Part shown: piece by piece, positions 23,726 through 31,780 of the stretch
Position numbering within the stretch: position 1 is the stretch's first letter
Layout: every line of letters begins with the position of its first letter
NCBI RefSeq assembly: GCF_001403615.1
Contig: NZ_LN879457.1
Location: 372,001-436,000, forward strand
Direction: 5' to 3'
DNA length: 64,000 nucleotides
From: Desnuesiella massiliensis
GTDB taxonomy: Bacteria; Bacillota; Clostridia; Clostridiales; Clostridiaceae
The notes under the pieces: model-generated
What the model was told of the DNA's origin: nothing
Databases searched by the model: none
Seen by the model: the letters and a program-made list of their open reading frames with translations, nothing else
Made by a program: the position numbers and the translations under genes

Positions 23726-24301
23726 ATGAAAGCATTGATACTTAATGGTGCACTGAAAGATGATAATAGGATGGACTCAATAAATAAATTTACAGAAGAG
23801 GTACTTACTAAGGAAGGTTATGAGGTGGTGGAGTCTATTTTACTCCATGAAAAGAAAATAGGCCCATGCCTAGGCTGCTTTGGCTGCTGGATAAAGACTC
23901 CAGGAATTTGTGTAATAGATGATTATGGAAGGGTTCTTGCGGAGACTATTATTAATAGAGACCTTGTGGTATACCTTACCCCCGTTACTTATGGTGGGTA
24001 TTCGTCGGAGCTTAAGAAGGCTTTAGATAGAGTAATTCCCTTGCTCCTTCCATTTTTTAAAAAAGTAAATGGAGAGATACACCACAAAGAACGATATGAA
24101 AGCTATCCTAAAGTAGTTGTATTAGGCGTGATGCAAGGGGAAGATAAGGATATGGAAGAAATATTTAATAGCCTCATCAAGAGAAATTCTCTAAATTTTT
24201 ATAATTCTTTTAGCGGCGGAGTCATATACAGTAATTTAGAAAAAGATATAAAAAGCCAATTAGAAGGGAAATTAAAGACTATGGAGGTGGGGATATGTTA
24301 A
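23726..24301 (+). CDS. Flavodoxin-fold NAD(P)H oxidoreductase with Cys motif
   Basis: A 191-residue protein of the NADPH-dependent FMN reductase family. The start KALILNGALKDDNRMDSI is a variant FMN-binding loop; GPCLGCFGCWIKTPGICVIDDYG carries the Cys cluster region seen in iron-sulfur flavoproteins; VVYLTPVTYGGYSSELKKALDRVIP is the second FMN segment. It overlaps the following flavoprotein gene by seven bases, so the two are translationally coupled and perhaps form a heteromer. Substrate unknown. Confidence 0.82.
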   Translation: MKALILNGALKDDNRMDSINKFTEEVLTKEGYEVVESILLHEKKIGPCLGCFGCWIKTPGICVIDDYGRVLAETIINRDLVVYLTPVTYGGYSSELKKALDRVIPLLLPFFKKVNGEIHHKERYESYPKVVVLGVMQGEDKDMEEIFNSLIKRNSLNFYNSFSGGVIYSNLEKDIKSQLEGKLKTMEVGIC

Positions 24302-24972
24302 AAGAAAAAAAGGCTTTATTATTAATAGGAAGTCCTAAAATTAAGAATAGCACCTCAGAGTCATTAGGAAATTATTTGCTTGAAGGCTTAGATAAGAAAG
24401 GATATGTCTGTGAAAAGCTTCATATACTTACTTCACTTAAAAATAGTACTGAAGAACTACTAAATAAGGTAAATGACACAGATATACTTATACTTTCTTT
24501 TCCTTTATATGTGGATAGCCTACCATCACCAGTGATTAGAACCTTAGAGCTTATAGCTGACCATAGAAGAGGGAGGAGAGTTGATAAAAATCAAAGCTTC
24601 ATTTCTATTGTAAACTGTGGTTTTCCTGAAGCCTTTCATAATGATACTGTTCTTAAAATATGCAAGACCTTTGCAGAAAAAAATAGTTTTCAATGGCTTG
24701 GAGGTCTGGCTATGGGCTGCGGCGGTGCAATAAATGGAAAAGCTATTGAAAAATTAGGAGGCATGACTAGAAATATAGTTAAAGCCTTAGATACAACCGT
24801 AGAAGCTATAGCTAATGATAGAAATATTCCCTCAGAAGCTGTGACTATGATGTCAAGTAATTTGATGCCAAGCTGGTTATATGCCTTCATGGGTAACCTA
24901 GGGTGGAAATCTCAAGCTAAACAATATAATACAGCGAAAAAGCTGTATGAGAAGCCATACCTTAAAGATTAA
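24295..24972 (+). CDS. Flavodoxin-fold NAD(P)H-dependent oxidoreductase
   Basis: A 225-residue relative of the preceding protein: KALLLIGSPKIKNSTSESLGNYL is the FMN-binding loop and ILILSFPLYVDSLPSPVIRTLELI the second binding segment. It lacks the Cys cluster near residue 50 but has a CGGAINGKAIEKLGG segment near 145. Third gene of the PadR operon. A partner or modifying role for the neighbouring flavoprotein is plausible but not shown. Confidence 0.8.
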   Translation: MLKEKKALLLIGSPKIKNSTSESLGNYLLEGLDKKGYVCEKLHILTSLKNSTEELLNKVNDTDILILSFPLYVDSLPSPVIRTLELIADHRRGRRVDKNQSFISIVNCGFPEAFHNDTVLKICKTFAEKNSFQWLGGLAMGCGGAINGKAIEKLGGMTRNIVKALDTTVEAIANDRNIPSEAVTMMSSNLMPSWLYAFMGNLGWKSQAKQYNTAKKLYEKPYLKD

Positions 24973-25082
24973 TAAAGATGTAAACAGGATTTTTACTACC
25001 TGAAGATTTTTAACGTTATATAGCATTAAAAGAGAATGATCTTAATATAATAAAAAATATATTTATTATATCAAAGCAAAGG

Positions 25083-25149
25083 TTGTCCATTTTTATTCTA
25101 AGTAATAGGAGATTTGTTTAGTCGAAAATATTAGAATTAGATGGACAAT
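25083..25149. terminator. Bidirectional terminator between convergent operons
   Basis: TTGTCCAT...TTCTAA pairs with TTAGAA...ATGGACAA, flanked by A/T runs. It separates the PadR-flavoprotein operon from the radical SAM gene. Confidence 0.65.
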
Positions 25150-25182
25150 TTTGCTTTTATGGATAGTTTTATCTCATTAGGA

Positions 25183-26460
25183 TTATTCATTAGAAGCTTT
25201 CCACATCTCATAATATCTCTTTAGATATTTATCAAGGGTTTTTGTCTGTGAATTGCAAATAGGTCTATTGTTATTTTTTTCTCGTGCCTTTGGACATCCG
25301 CCGTGGCACATAGGTATATAGGAGCAATCTTCGCATTCCTTAGGCCAGATGCCTGTTAAATACCGATTATTTTGCTCACAATCATCATGCACTTTTTCAA
25401 CAGTTCCAATAGAGCACTCTTCCATTCCGACCTGCTCCCAACACTTATAAACTAGTCCTTCAGGTCCAATTACATAGGAATCTTTACATTGAGCTCCGCA
25501 AGCAAAGCTTAGAGGAGTTGGATAATATTTATCTAATTTACTATTTATAACATAATCATCGTAAATATCCCTATAAAAACTAAGATATTCTTCTAAAGAT
25601 AATGAGGACTTACATTCGTTAACTTGTGCTAGACTAAAGGAAACCTTATCATTATTTTTGTAGTCTAAAGTATTATATAAGTAATTTATTAATTCTTTGA
25701 TTTCCTCTTGATTGTTACGATCAATATTGATTCTAATAACTATGAATAAATACTTACAGGCAATATTTACATTAGATAGGATTGTTTGAAAGCTATTATA
25801 TTTATCCAAAGAAAGCCTTCTTTTATTATGAGTATTTTCAAGACCATCAATGGTTACTTGAATCTCTCGAACCTTCATTTCTTCTAGAAACTTAGCGGTA
25901 TCTTCAGTAAGAAGCAGACCATTTGTTATTGTGGATGCGCGATATTCTAAATCTTTATCTATACAATATTTTATAAGAGGTTTACTTATATATTCAATAA
26001 TATCTTTATTTAGTAAAGGCTCACCTCCGGTCCAGATAATTAAGAGCTTTTTAAACTGTCCTTCAGATAGACGATTAGTTATGAAACTAATAATTTTATC
26101 TGCATCCTTGGTAGTCATATACGTCTTATTTTTTTGTTCAAAGCAATAATAACAGTTCATATTACAATCTAATGTAGTGGCTATTGTAATAGATAAGGAT
26201 TCATTACGCAACCGTGCTTCTTTAGTCTGCTGCTTGATATAATCAATCTCATTTAAATCTTTATCAACTAAAAATCCAAGCTCTGTTAAATTAGAAACAA
26301 TGTCTTCTTCGTATGTATTGATTTCATTTATATCCTTTAAAAAGCCTTGATTTTCTTCATCAAGCACAACGAAAGAACATTCTTTTGTATTAAATAAAAT
26401 AACTTCATCGCTGTTATCTACGGGTATGGATATATTAAATTGTGATGTTTTATAGTTCAT
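25183..26460 (-). CDS. Radical SAM/SPASM peptide maturase
   Basis: A 425-residue enzyme. Residues 1-85 are a small N-terminal domain with EVILFNTKECSFVVLDEEN, compatible with a peptide-recognition element. The radical SAM cluster motif is Cys99-x3-Cys103-x2-Cys106 (LDCNMNCYYCFEQ), with TGGEP at 144-148. The C-terminal SPASM region has cysteines at 321, 325, 340, 349, 376, 379, 385, 389 and 402 (ECEDCSYIPMCHGGCPKAR among them), enough for two auxiliary 4Fe-4S clusters. Such enzymes make thioether, C-C or related links in ribosomal peptides. A 29-codon reading frame with two Cys lies just upstream on the same strand. The exact subfamily is not assigned. Confidence 0.92.
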   Translation of the reverse strand: MNYKTSQFNISIPVDNSDEVILFNTKECSFVVLDEENQGFLKDINEINTYEEDIVSNLTELGFLVDKDLNEIDYIKQQTKEARLRNESLSITIATTLDCNMNCYYCFEQKNKTYMTTKDADKIISFITNRLSEGQFKKLLIIWTGGEPLLNKDIIEYISKPLIKYCIDKDLEYRASTITNGLLLTEDTAKFLEEMKVREIQVTIDGLENTHNKRRLSLDKYNSFQTILSNVNIACKYLFIVIRINIDRNNQEEIKELINYLYNTLDYKNNDKVSFSLAQVNECKSSLSLEEYLSFYRDIYDDYVINSKLDKYYPTPLSFACGAQCKDSYVIGPEGLVYKCWEQVGMEECSIGTVEKVHDDCEQNNRYLTGIWPKECEDCSYIPMCHGGCPKAREKNNNRPICNSQTKTLDKYLKRYYEMWKASNE

Positions 26461-26480
26461 AATATAGCTCCCTTCCTAAT

Positions 26481-26523
26481 AAAGTTGAAGCAATTAAAAT
26501 ATTATTTTAATTGCTTCAACTTT
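26481..26523 (-). terminator. Long perfect hairpin between the candidate precursor and its maturase
   Basis: A perfect 20-base inverted repeat (AAAGTTGAAGCAATTAAAAT and its complement) with a 3-base loop. It lies 17 bases after the small peptide's stop and 20 bases before the maturase start. In RiPP operons a leaky terminator here makes the peptide in excess of the enzyme; that role is inferred. Confidence 0.8.
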
Positions 26524-26539
26524 ATAAATTATTACAGGT

Positions 26540-26629
26540 TTAATAGTCTCTTGGACATGCTGCGTGTTCTGGTAGTGGATAATAACATTTTAAGTTAACT
26601 GCTTTATGATTTCTTTTAATTATTTTCAA
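26540..26629 (-). CDS. Candidate two-cysteine RiPP precursor peptide (29 residues)
   Basis: A minus-strand frame starting at TTG (26629) with AAGAGGAG nine to ten bases upstream; an in-frame ATG at 26638 sits too close to that ribosome site but would give 32 residues. The product begins with a basic leader-like part (KIIKRNHKAVNLK) and ends in a compact core with Cys15 and Cys25 (KCYYPLPEH, AACPRDY), tyrosines and prolines. Position directly before a radical SAM/SPASM maturase, the hairpin between them, and the clean ribosome site are the support. No exporter or protease gene is next to it. I do not recognise the peptide family. Confidence 0.65.
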   Translation of the reverse strand: MKIIKRNHKAVNLKCYYPLPEHAACPRDY

Positions 26630-26658
26630 TCCTCTCATCTCCTCTTTTTACTTATTAT

Positions 26659-26682
26659 GGTTAATATGTTATTTTTTTAACC
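26659..26682 (-). promoter_or_regulatory. Small palindrome upstream of the candidate precursor
   Basis: GGTTAA...TTAACC separated by 12 bases lies about 15 bases upstream of the ribosome site of the peptide gene. It could be an operator or simply part of the leader. No convincing -35/-10 pair was found. The rest of 26647-26814 is very AT-rich with no further gene. Confidence 0.3.
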
Positions 26683-26814
26683 ATGAAACTAGTGTATCAT
26701 AACATTTACATAATTTCAATAAAATTACATTAAATTAACAAAAAGTATATTTATACCATATAAGTAATTTTGGGGAAAGTTATACAGTCTTAAAAGACCT
26801 TTTTAGAAACCCTG

Positions 26815-27570
26815 CTAATAAATAACTTCGCATCCTGACATGAGTATACTGTTAAGCAGCTTAGCAGGTGGCTCTTTGTCTGTAATTATTGCTTCTATGT
26901 TTGCAAAGGAGTCCAGCTTATAGAAATGAGAGTTGCTAAACTTACTGCTGTCGCATAATAATATGGTGCTTTTTGAATTTCTGATCATATGCTGCTTTAC
27001 TAGGGCCTGCATCTGATTAGCCTCATAGGCTCCATTTTCATCTATGCCTCTGCAGGAGATTATAGAAAGATCCGCTTTAAAATTATCTATAAAGCCGCCG
27101 GTTAGTTCACCAACTATAGAGGTAGACCCTGATTTTAATTGACCTCCTGCTATAAAGGTGTTAACAGAATCTAGCTGAACTAAATCTAGAGCTGTCTTAA
27201 CTCCATTAGTAACTATGGTAAGATTATCGTAATCCTTAAGCAGAGGGCAAAGGCTGCTTACAGTGCTGCTGGAATCTAAAAAAATAGCGTATCCACTGGA
27301 AATAAAATCTAGGGCAAGCTTACAGATATAGTTTTTTTCTTTTTGATTTTCCATTTCTCTAAACATATGAGGGTACTCCATATTATAGCTTGGAATTAAT
27401 GCTACCCCTCCATGGCATCTTTTAACAAGACCTGCCTTTTCAAGCTCCATCAGGTCTCTTCTTATGGTGGCTATGCTGCAATATAACTCTTTACATAAGT
27501 ATTTTGTTGATACTTGCTTTTTAGTCTTAAGTATTTTTAGTATTTCTTCACTTCGTTCTTTTGAAAACAT
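26815..27570 (-). CDS. DeoR-family regulator of the fucose operon
   Basis: A 251-residue repressor: N-terminal helix-turn-helix (SEEILKILKTKKQVSTKYLCKELYCSIATIRRDLMELEKAGLVKRCHGGV) and a DeoR effector domain with IFLDSSSTVSSLCPLL, VTNGVKTALDL and CDSSKFSNSHFYKL. Such regulators respond to sugar phosphates. The gene is divergent from the fucose operon, and the shared gap holds repeated TGAACA/TGTTCA elements. Control of fucose genes, probably by L-fuculose-1-phosphate, is inferred from position. Confidence 0.9.
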   Translation of the reverse strand: MFSKERSEEILKILKTKKQVSTKYLCKELYCSIATIRRDLMELEKAGLVKRCHGGVALIPSYNMEYPHMFREMENQKEKNYICKLALDFISSGYAIFLDSSSTVSSLCPLLKDYDNLTIVTNGVKTALDLVQLDSVNTFIAGGQLKSGSTSIVGELTGGFIDNFKADLSIISCRGIDENGAYEANQMQALVKQHMIRNSKSTILLCDSSKFSNSHFYKLDSFANIEAIITDKEPPAKLLNSILMSGCEVIY

Positions 27571-27591
27571 GTTTAGCCTCCTTAAAAAAAA

Positions 27592-27681
27592 TGAACAATT
27601 ATGAACAAATTATAGCATGTTAAACGTTATAACATCAACAATGTGTTCAAATATATACAGCGAGATATTATGAGCTATAAT
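27592..27681 (+). promoter_or_regulatory. Divergent control region of the fucose operon
   Basis: TGAACA at 27592 and 27602 in direct repeat, its inverse TGTTCA at 27644, and a further inverted repeat ATGTTA/TAACAT (27618-27635) lie between the deoR gene and the operon. A -10 TATAAT is at 27676-27681 with a weak -35. These are plausible DeoR operators. Confidence 0.55.
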
Positions 27682-27732
27682 AAAAATAAAGTAAAGCATA
27701 GGTTATAATTAATTAATTTAAGGAGAAATCAA

Positions 27733-28413
27733 ATGAAGGATAGAGAGATAAGAGAACAAATATGTGACATATGTCATAAGATGTGGCAGCAAGGATGGGT
27801 AGCTGCTAATGATGGCAATGTAACAGTTAAGCTTGATGAAAACACATTTTTAGCTACGCCTACAGGTATAAGTAAGAGTTTTATGACTCCTGATAAAATA
27901 GTAAAAATAAATGCTAAAGGTGAGATGATAGAAGAAAACGAAGGCTATAGACCTTCCAGCGAAATAAAAATGCACTTAAAATGCTATGAAGAAAGAGAAG
28001 ATGTGGGGGCTGTAGTGCATGCTCACCCACCTACTGCTACAGGTTTTGCAGTAGCTCATAAGCACCTGGATGTTTACTCACTTATTGAGTGCGTTATAGC
28101 CATAGGTTCAGTGCCTATAGCACCTTATGGAACGCCTTCCACAGACGAAGTTCCTAAATCTATTGAGCCATATTTACAAGAGCACGATGTTATACTTCTA
28201 GAAAATCATGGTGCTTTAGCTGTAGGAGCAGATTTAGTAACCGCATACTATAGAATGGAAACCTTAGAGCTTTGGGCGAAGACAAGCTTTGTAGCACAGC
28301 TGATAGGTGGAGAAAAGGAAATATCTAGAGAGAATATAGACAGGCTAATAGGTATGAGGAGCTCTTACAAGGTTACGGGAAGACATCCAGGATATAAAAG
28401 ATATAATAAATAG
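27733..28413 (+). CDS. fucA: L-fuculose-1-phosphate aldolase (class II aldolase)
   Basis: A 226-residue class II aldolase/adducin-family protein. Zinc-binding histidines lie in VVHAHPPTATGFA and LLENHGALAVG; the N-terminal ANDGNVTVKLDENTFLATPTGISKSF is the substrate phosphate region. The family splits L-fuculose-1-phosphate into dihydroxyacetone phosphate and L-lactaldehyde. The kinase and isomerase encoded next support this role over ribulose-5-phosphate epimerase. ATG has AAGGAG upstream; first gene of the operon. Confidence 0.88.
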   Translation: MKDREIREQICDICHKMWQQGWVAANDGNVTVKLDENTFLATPTGISKSFMTPDKIVKINAKGEMIEENEGYRPSSEIKMHLKCYEEREDVGAVVHAHPPTATGFAVAHKHLDVYSLIECVIAIGSVPIAPYGTPSTDEVPKSIEPYLQEHDVILLENHGALAVGADLVTAYYRMETLELWAKTSFVAQLIGGEKEISRENIDRLIGMRSSYKVTGRHPGYKRYNK

Positions 28414-28472
28414 GTAGAACATCAGGACTTACAGCAAAAAAGCTGTAATGCATTATTGAAGGGAGGGTGTGT

Positions 28473-29942
28473 ATGCTAAAAAAGGTGCTTGCCTTTGATT
28501 TAGGAGCTTCCAGCGGCAGAGCTATATTAGGCTTCTTTGATGGAGAGAAAATTAATCTTGAAGAAATACATAGGTTTGAAAATACTCCTACTACAGAAGA
28601 TAATAGAATGTACTGGAATTTATCAGAGCTATTCAGCGAGATTAAGAAGGCTATGGTAATAGCAGAAAAGAAGGGTGGATATGATAGCATAGGTATTGAT
28701 ACCTGGGGAGTAGATTACGGTATTATAGACAAAAATGGGAAGCTTCTGGACAATCCAATACATTATAGGGATACTAGAACCTCCGGTATCATAGATGAGG
28801 TAGGAAAAATCATAACTAAGGACAAGCTGTATACCCTAACAGGTAATCAGCTTATGGAAATAAATACTTTGTTTCAGCTTTTCTCTGAATATTTGGTTAA
28901 GGGTAAAGATTTTTATAAAAATAAAACTCTCTTAATGATGCCAGACTTATTTAATTATCTTTTAACAGGAGTAAAAAAAGCTGAAAAGACTATAGCTTCG
29001 ACCACTCAAATTTTTGATCCTTACAATAAAAGGTGGAACGAATATATAATTAATAAGCTAGGGTTAAATAAAGATTTATTTCCAGATATAATTTCTCCAG
29101 GAACAGAGATTGGACTTATTAGGGAAGAGTTAGCAAGAGAATTGGATATTGAAAGAAAGACTGTTATTGCGGTATGTGAGCATGATACTGCTAGTGCTGT
29201 AGCAGCAGTACCTTCAAAGGAGGACTTTGTATTTATATCCTGCGGCACTTGGTCACTTGTTGGTACTGAGCTAAAAGAGCCCTTAATAAATGAAAAATCA
29301 ATGAAATATAATCTTACCAATGAAACAGGGATGAATAATACTACTAGATTTTTGAAAAATATAAAAGGACTTTGGTTGGTTCAAGAAACAAAAAGACAAT
29401 TTAAAAAAGAAGGAGAAAACTATAGCTATGATGATTTTGAAAGACTTGCAAGAGAAGCAAAAGCTTTTTCTTGTGTTATAGATGTGGATGCTGAAGAATT
29501 TGGACATCCAGGAGATATTCCTTCTAGAATTAAAAGCTATGCTGAAAATACTGGACAACAAATTCCAAAAACTCATGGAGAAATAATAAGATGTATTTAT
29601 GAAAGCTTAGCCTTTAAATATAGGGATACCTTTGAACAGATAAGTGAATGCACGCAAAAGAAATATAATGTACTGCATTTAGTAGGAGGGGGTTCTCAGT
29701 CTAAACTGCTTTGTCAAATGACTGCCGATGCTTTAGGCATTGAGGTTATTGCAGGGCCAGTAGAGGCTACAGCTATAGGTAATATAATGGTTCAACTTAT
29801 AGCACAAGGAGAGATAAAAAGCTTTGAGCAGGGAAGAGCTATAGTAGAAAAGTCCTTTGGTACTAAAAGATATGTTCCAAGTGAAAATATTTTATGGAAT
29901 AAAAATTATGCTATTTACAGAACAATCGTTGAAGATAAATAA
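28473..29942 (+). CDS. L-fuculokinase (FGGY kinase of rhamnulokinase type)
   Basis: A 489-residue FGGY carbohydrate kinase. AFDLGASSGRAILG is the N-terminal phosphate loop, GIDTWGVDYGIIDKNG and HYRDTRT the rhamnulokinase-like sugar-site segments, and LVGGGSQSKLLCQMTADALG plus GPVEATAIGN the C-terminal ATP domain. By sequence it is closer to RhaB than to E. coli FucK, but its neighbours process fucose, so it most likely phosphorylates L-fuculose. ATG at 28473 follows GGGAGGG. Dual activity on L-rhamnulose cannot be excluded. Confidence 0.85.
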   Translation: MLKKVLAFDLGASSGRAILGFFDGEKINLEEIHRFENTPTTEDNRMYWNLSELFSEIKKAMVIAEKKGGYDSIGIDTWGVDYGIIDKNGKLLDNPIHYRDTRTSGIIDEVGKIITKDKLYTLTGNQLMEINTLFQLFSEYLVKGKDFYKNKTLLMMPDLFNYLLTGVKKAEKTIASTTQIFDPYNKRWNEYIINKLGLNKDLFPDIISPGTEIGLIREELARELDIERKTVIAVCEHDTASAVAAVPSKEDFVFISCGTWSLVGTELKEPLINEKSMKYNLTNETGMNNTTRFLKNIKGLWLVQETKRQFKKEGENYSYDDFERLAREAKAFSCVIDVDAEEFGHPGDIPSRIKSYAENTGQQIPKTHGEIIRCIYESLAFKYRDTFEQISECTQKKYNVLHLVGGGSQSKLLCQMTADALGIEVIAGPVEATAIGNIMVQLIAQGEIKSFEQGRAIVEKSFGTKRYVPSENILWNKNYAIYRTIVEDK

Positions 29943-29965
29943 ATTGAAAAATAGGAGGGAAAAAA

Positions 29966-31729
29966 ATGAGCTATCCTAAAATTGGAATAAGACCTACCAT
30001 TGATGGAAGATGGGGGGGCATAAGAGAAGCTTTAGAAGAACAGACCATGAACATGGCTAAGGCGGCAGCAAGATATTTAGAGGAAAACTTGAGATATCCA
30101 GATGGTACTAAAGTGCAGTGTATTATTTCTGATACCACTATAGGAGGAGCTTATGAAGCTTCAAAGTGTGCTGAAAAGTTTTCTCAGGAAAATGTATGTG
30201 CCACTTTAACTGTAACTCCTTGTTGGTGTTATGGTACTGAAACTATGGATTTAGATCCTCTTACAATTAAGGCTGTATGGGGCTTTAACGGTACTGAAAG
30301 ACCGGGGGCCGTGTATTTAGCAGCGGTGATGGCAGCTTATGCACAGAAAGGACTTCCCGCTTTCTCTATCTACAGTAAAGATGTTCAGGACATGGATAAT
30401 AGGGAGCTACCAGAGGATGTTAAGGAAAAGATTTTAAGATTTGGGAAATGTGCTATAGCCATAGGACTTATGAGAAATAAATCCTATGTTAATATGGGAT
30501 CAGTATCTATGGGAATTATGGGTTCCTTCTGTGATCCAGAGTTTTTTCAAAAATATCTTGGCATAAGAGCAGAATGGGTGGATATGACTGAGATATTAAG
30601 AAGAGTGAACAAGGGCATTTATGATGCTGAGGAATATGAAAGAGCACTTAAGTGGACAAAAGAAAATTGCAAAGAAGGCTACGATCTGAATCCTAAGGAT
30701 AAAAGGGTTTCTCCAGAGCAAAAAGAAGAACAATGGAAGTTTGTAGTTAAGATGACTTTAGCTTGCAGGGATATAATGCTAGGAAATCCAAAGCTCAATG
30801 AATTAGGATATCATGAAGAAGCTATGGGAAGAAATGCTATTGCTGGTGGTTTCCAAGGACAAAGAATGTGGACAGACTGGTTGCCTAATGGAGATTTCAC
30901 TGAAGCTATACTAAATTCATCTTTTTCTTGGGATGGTAAAAAAGAGCCAGTAGTGTTAGCTACAGAAAATGATACTTTAAATGGAGTTGCTATGCTTTTC
31001 GGTAAGCTTATAACCGGTACCGCTAGCATTTTTGCCGATGTCAGGACCTATTGGAGTCCAGAGGCGGTTTTAAGAGTAACAGGTAAGAAGCCACAAGGTC
31101 TAGCTGAAAACGGTTTTATCCATTTGATTAATTCAGGTTCAGCGGCACTAGATGCTGTAGGACTTTCTAAAGATAACAGCGGCAAAAATTGCATTAAAAG
31201 ATGGTGGGACATGGAGGATAAGGATATAAAGGCTTGTTTAGAAGCTGTAGATTGGTGCCCTGCTAACCTTGGTTATTTCAGAGGTGGTGGATATTCTTCT
31301 CACTTTAGAACACAGAGTGAAATGCCTATTACTTTAATTAGAGTAAACTTGGTTCAAGGTATAGGACCTGTGCTTCAAATTGCAGAAGGTCATACTGTAA
31401 CACTAGAAGAAGATATGCATAAGATATTAGACGAAAGAACTGACAGAACTTGGCCCACAACTTGGTTCGTACCTAGATTGGGAGTTAAAGGCTTTGAGGA
31501 CGTATACAGCGTTATGAAGAACTGGGGAGCTAATCATGGAGCCTTTAGCTATGGACATATAGGTAAGGAATTAATAACTCTTGCGAGCATGCTTAGAATA
31601 CCTGTTTCACTTCATAACATAGAAGATAAGGATATATTCAGACCTCATAGCTTTGCAGCCTTTGGTACTAAGGATTTAGAAGCGGCAGACTATAGAGCTT
31701 GTGCGGCTTATGGGCCCTTATATAAATAA
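29966..31729 (+). CDS. fucI: L-fucose isomerase
   Basis: A 587-residue protein of the length and sequence of FucI (about 591 in E. coli). SYPKIGIRPTIDGRWGGIREALEEQT at the start, TPCWCYGTETMDLDP, and VVLATENDTLNGVAMLF with the conserved Glu/Asp metal ligands identify it. It converts L-fucose to L-fuculose with Mn. Third gene of the operon, with TAGGAGGG before its ATG. This is the most diagnostic gene for the fucose assignment. Confidence 0.96.
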   Translation: MSYPKIGIRPTIDGRWGGIREALEEQTMNMAKAAARYLEENLRYPDGTKVQCIISDTTIGGAYEASKCAEKFSQENVCATLTVTPCWCYGTETMDLDPLTIKAVWGFNGTERPGAVYLAAVMAAYAQKGLPAFSIYSKDVQDMDNRELPEDVKEKILRFGKCAIAIGLMRNKSYVNMGSVSMGIMGSFCDPEFFQKYLGIRAEWVDMTEILRRVNKGIYDAEEYERALKWTKENCKEGYDLNPKDKRVSPEQKEEQWKFVVKMTLACRDIMLGNPKLNELGYHEEAMGRNAIAGGFQGQRMWTDWLPNGDFTEAILNSSFSWDGKKEPVVLATENDTLNGVAMLFGKLITGTASIFADVRTYWSPEAVLRVTGKKPQGLAENGFIHLINSGSAALDAVGLSKDNSGKNCIKRWWDMEDKDIKACLEAVDWCPANLGYFRGGGYSSHFRTQSEMPITLIRVNLVQGIGPVLQIAEGHTVTLEEDMHKILDERTDRTWPTTWFVPRLGVKGFEDVYSVMKNWGANHGAFSYGHIGKELITLASMLRIPVSLHNIEDKDIFRPHSFAAFGTKDLEAADYRACAAYGPLYK

Positions 31730-31780
31730 TATGAAGTGAAGGGTTTTTATTAAAATTAAAAATGATGTGGAGGAATAAAA

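Noticed and set aside
26540..26638. ATG at 26638 as start of the candidate precursor
   Set aside because: It lies one base from the AGAGGAG ribosome site, too close for normal initiation; the in-frame TTG at 26629 has ideal spacing.
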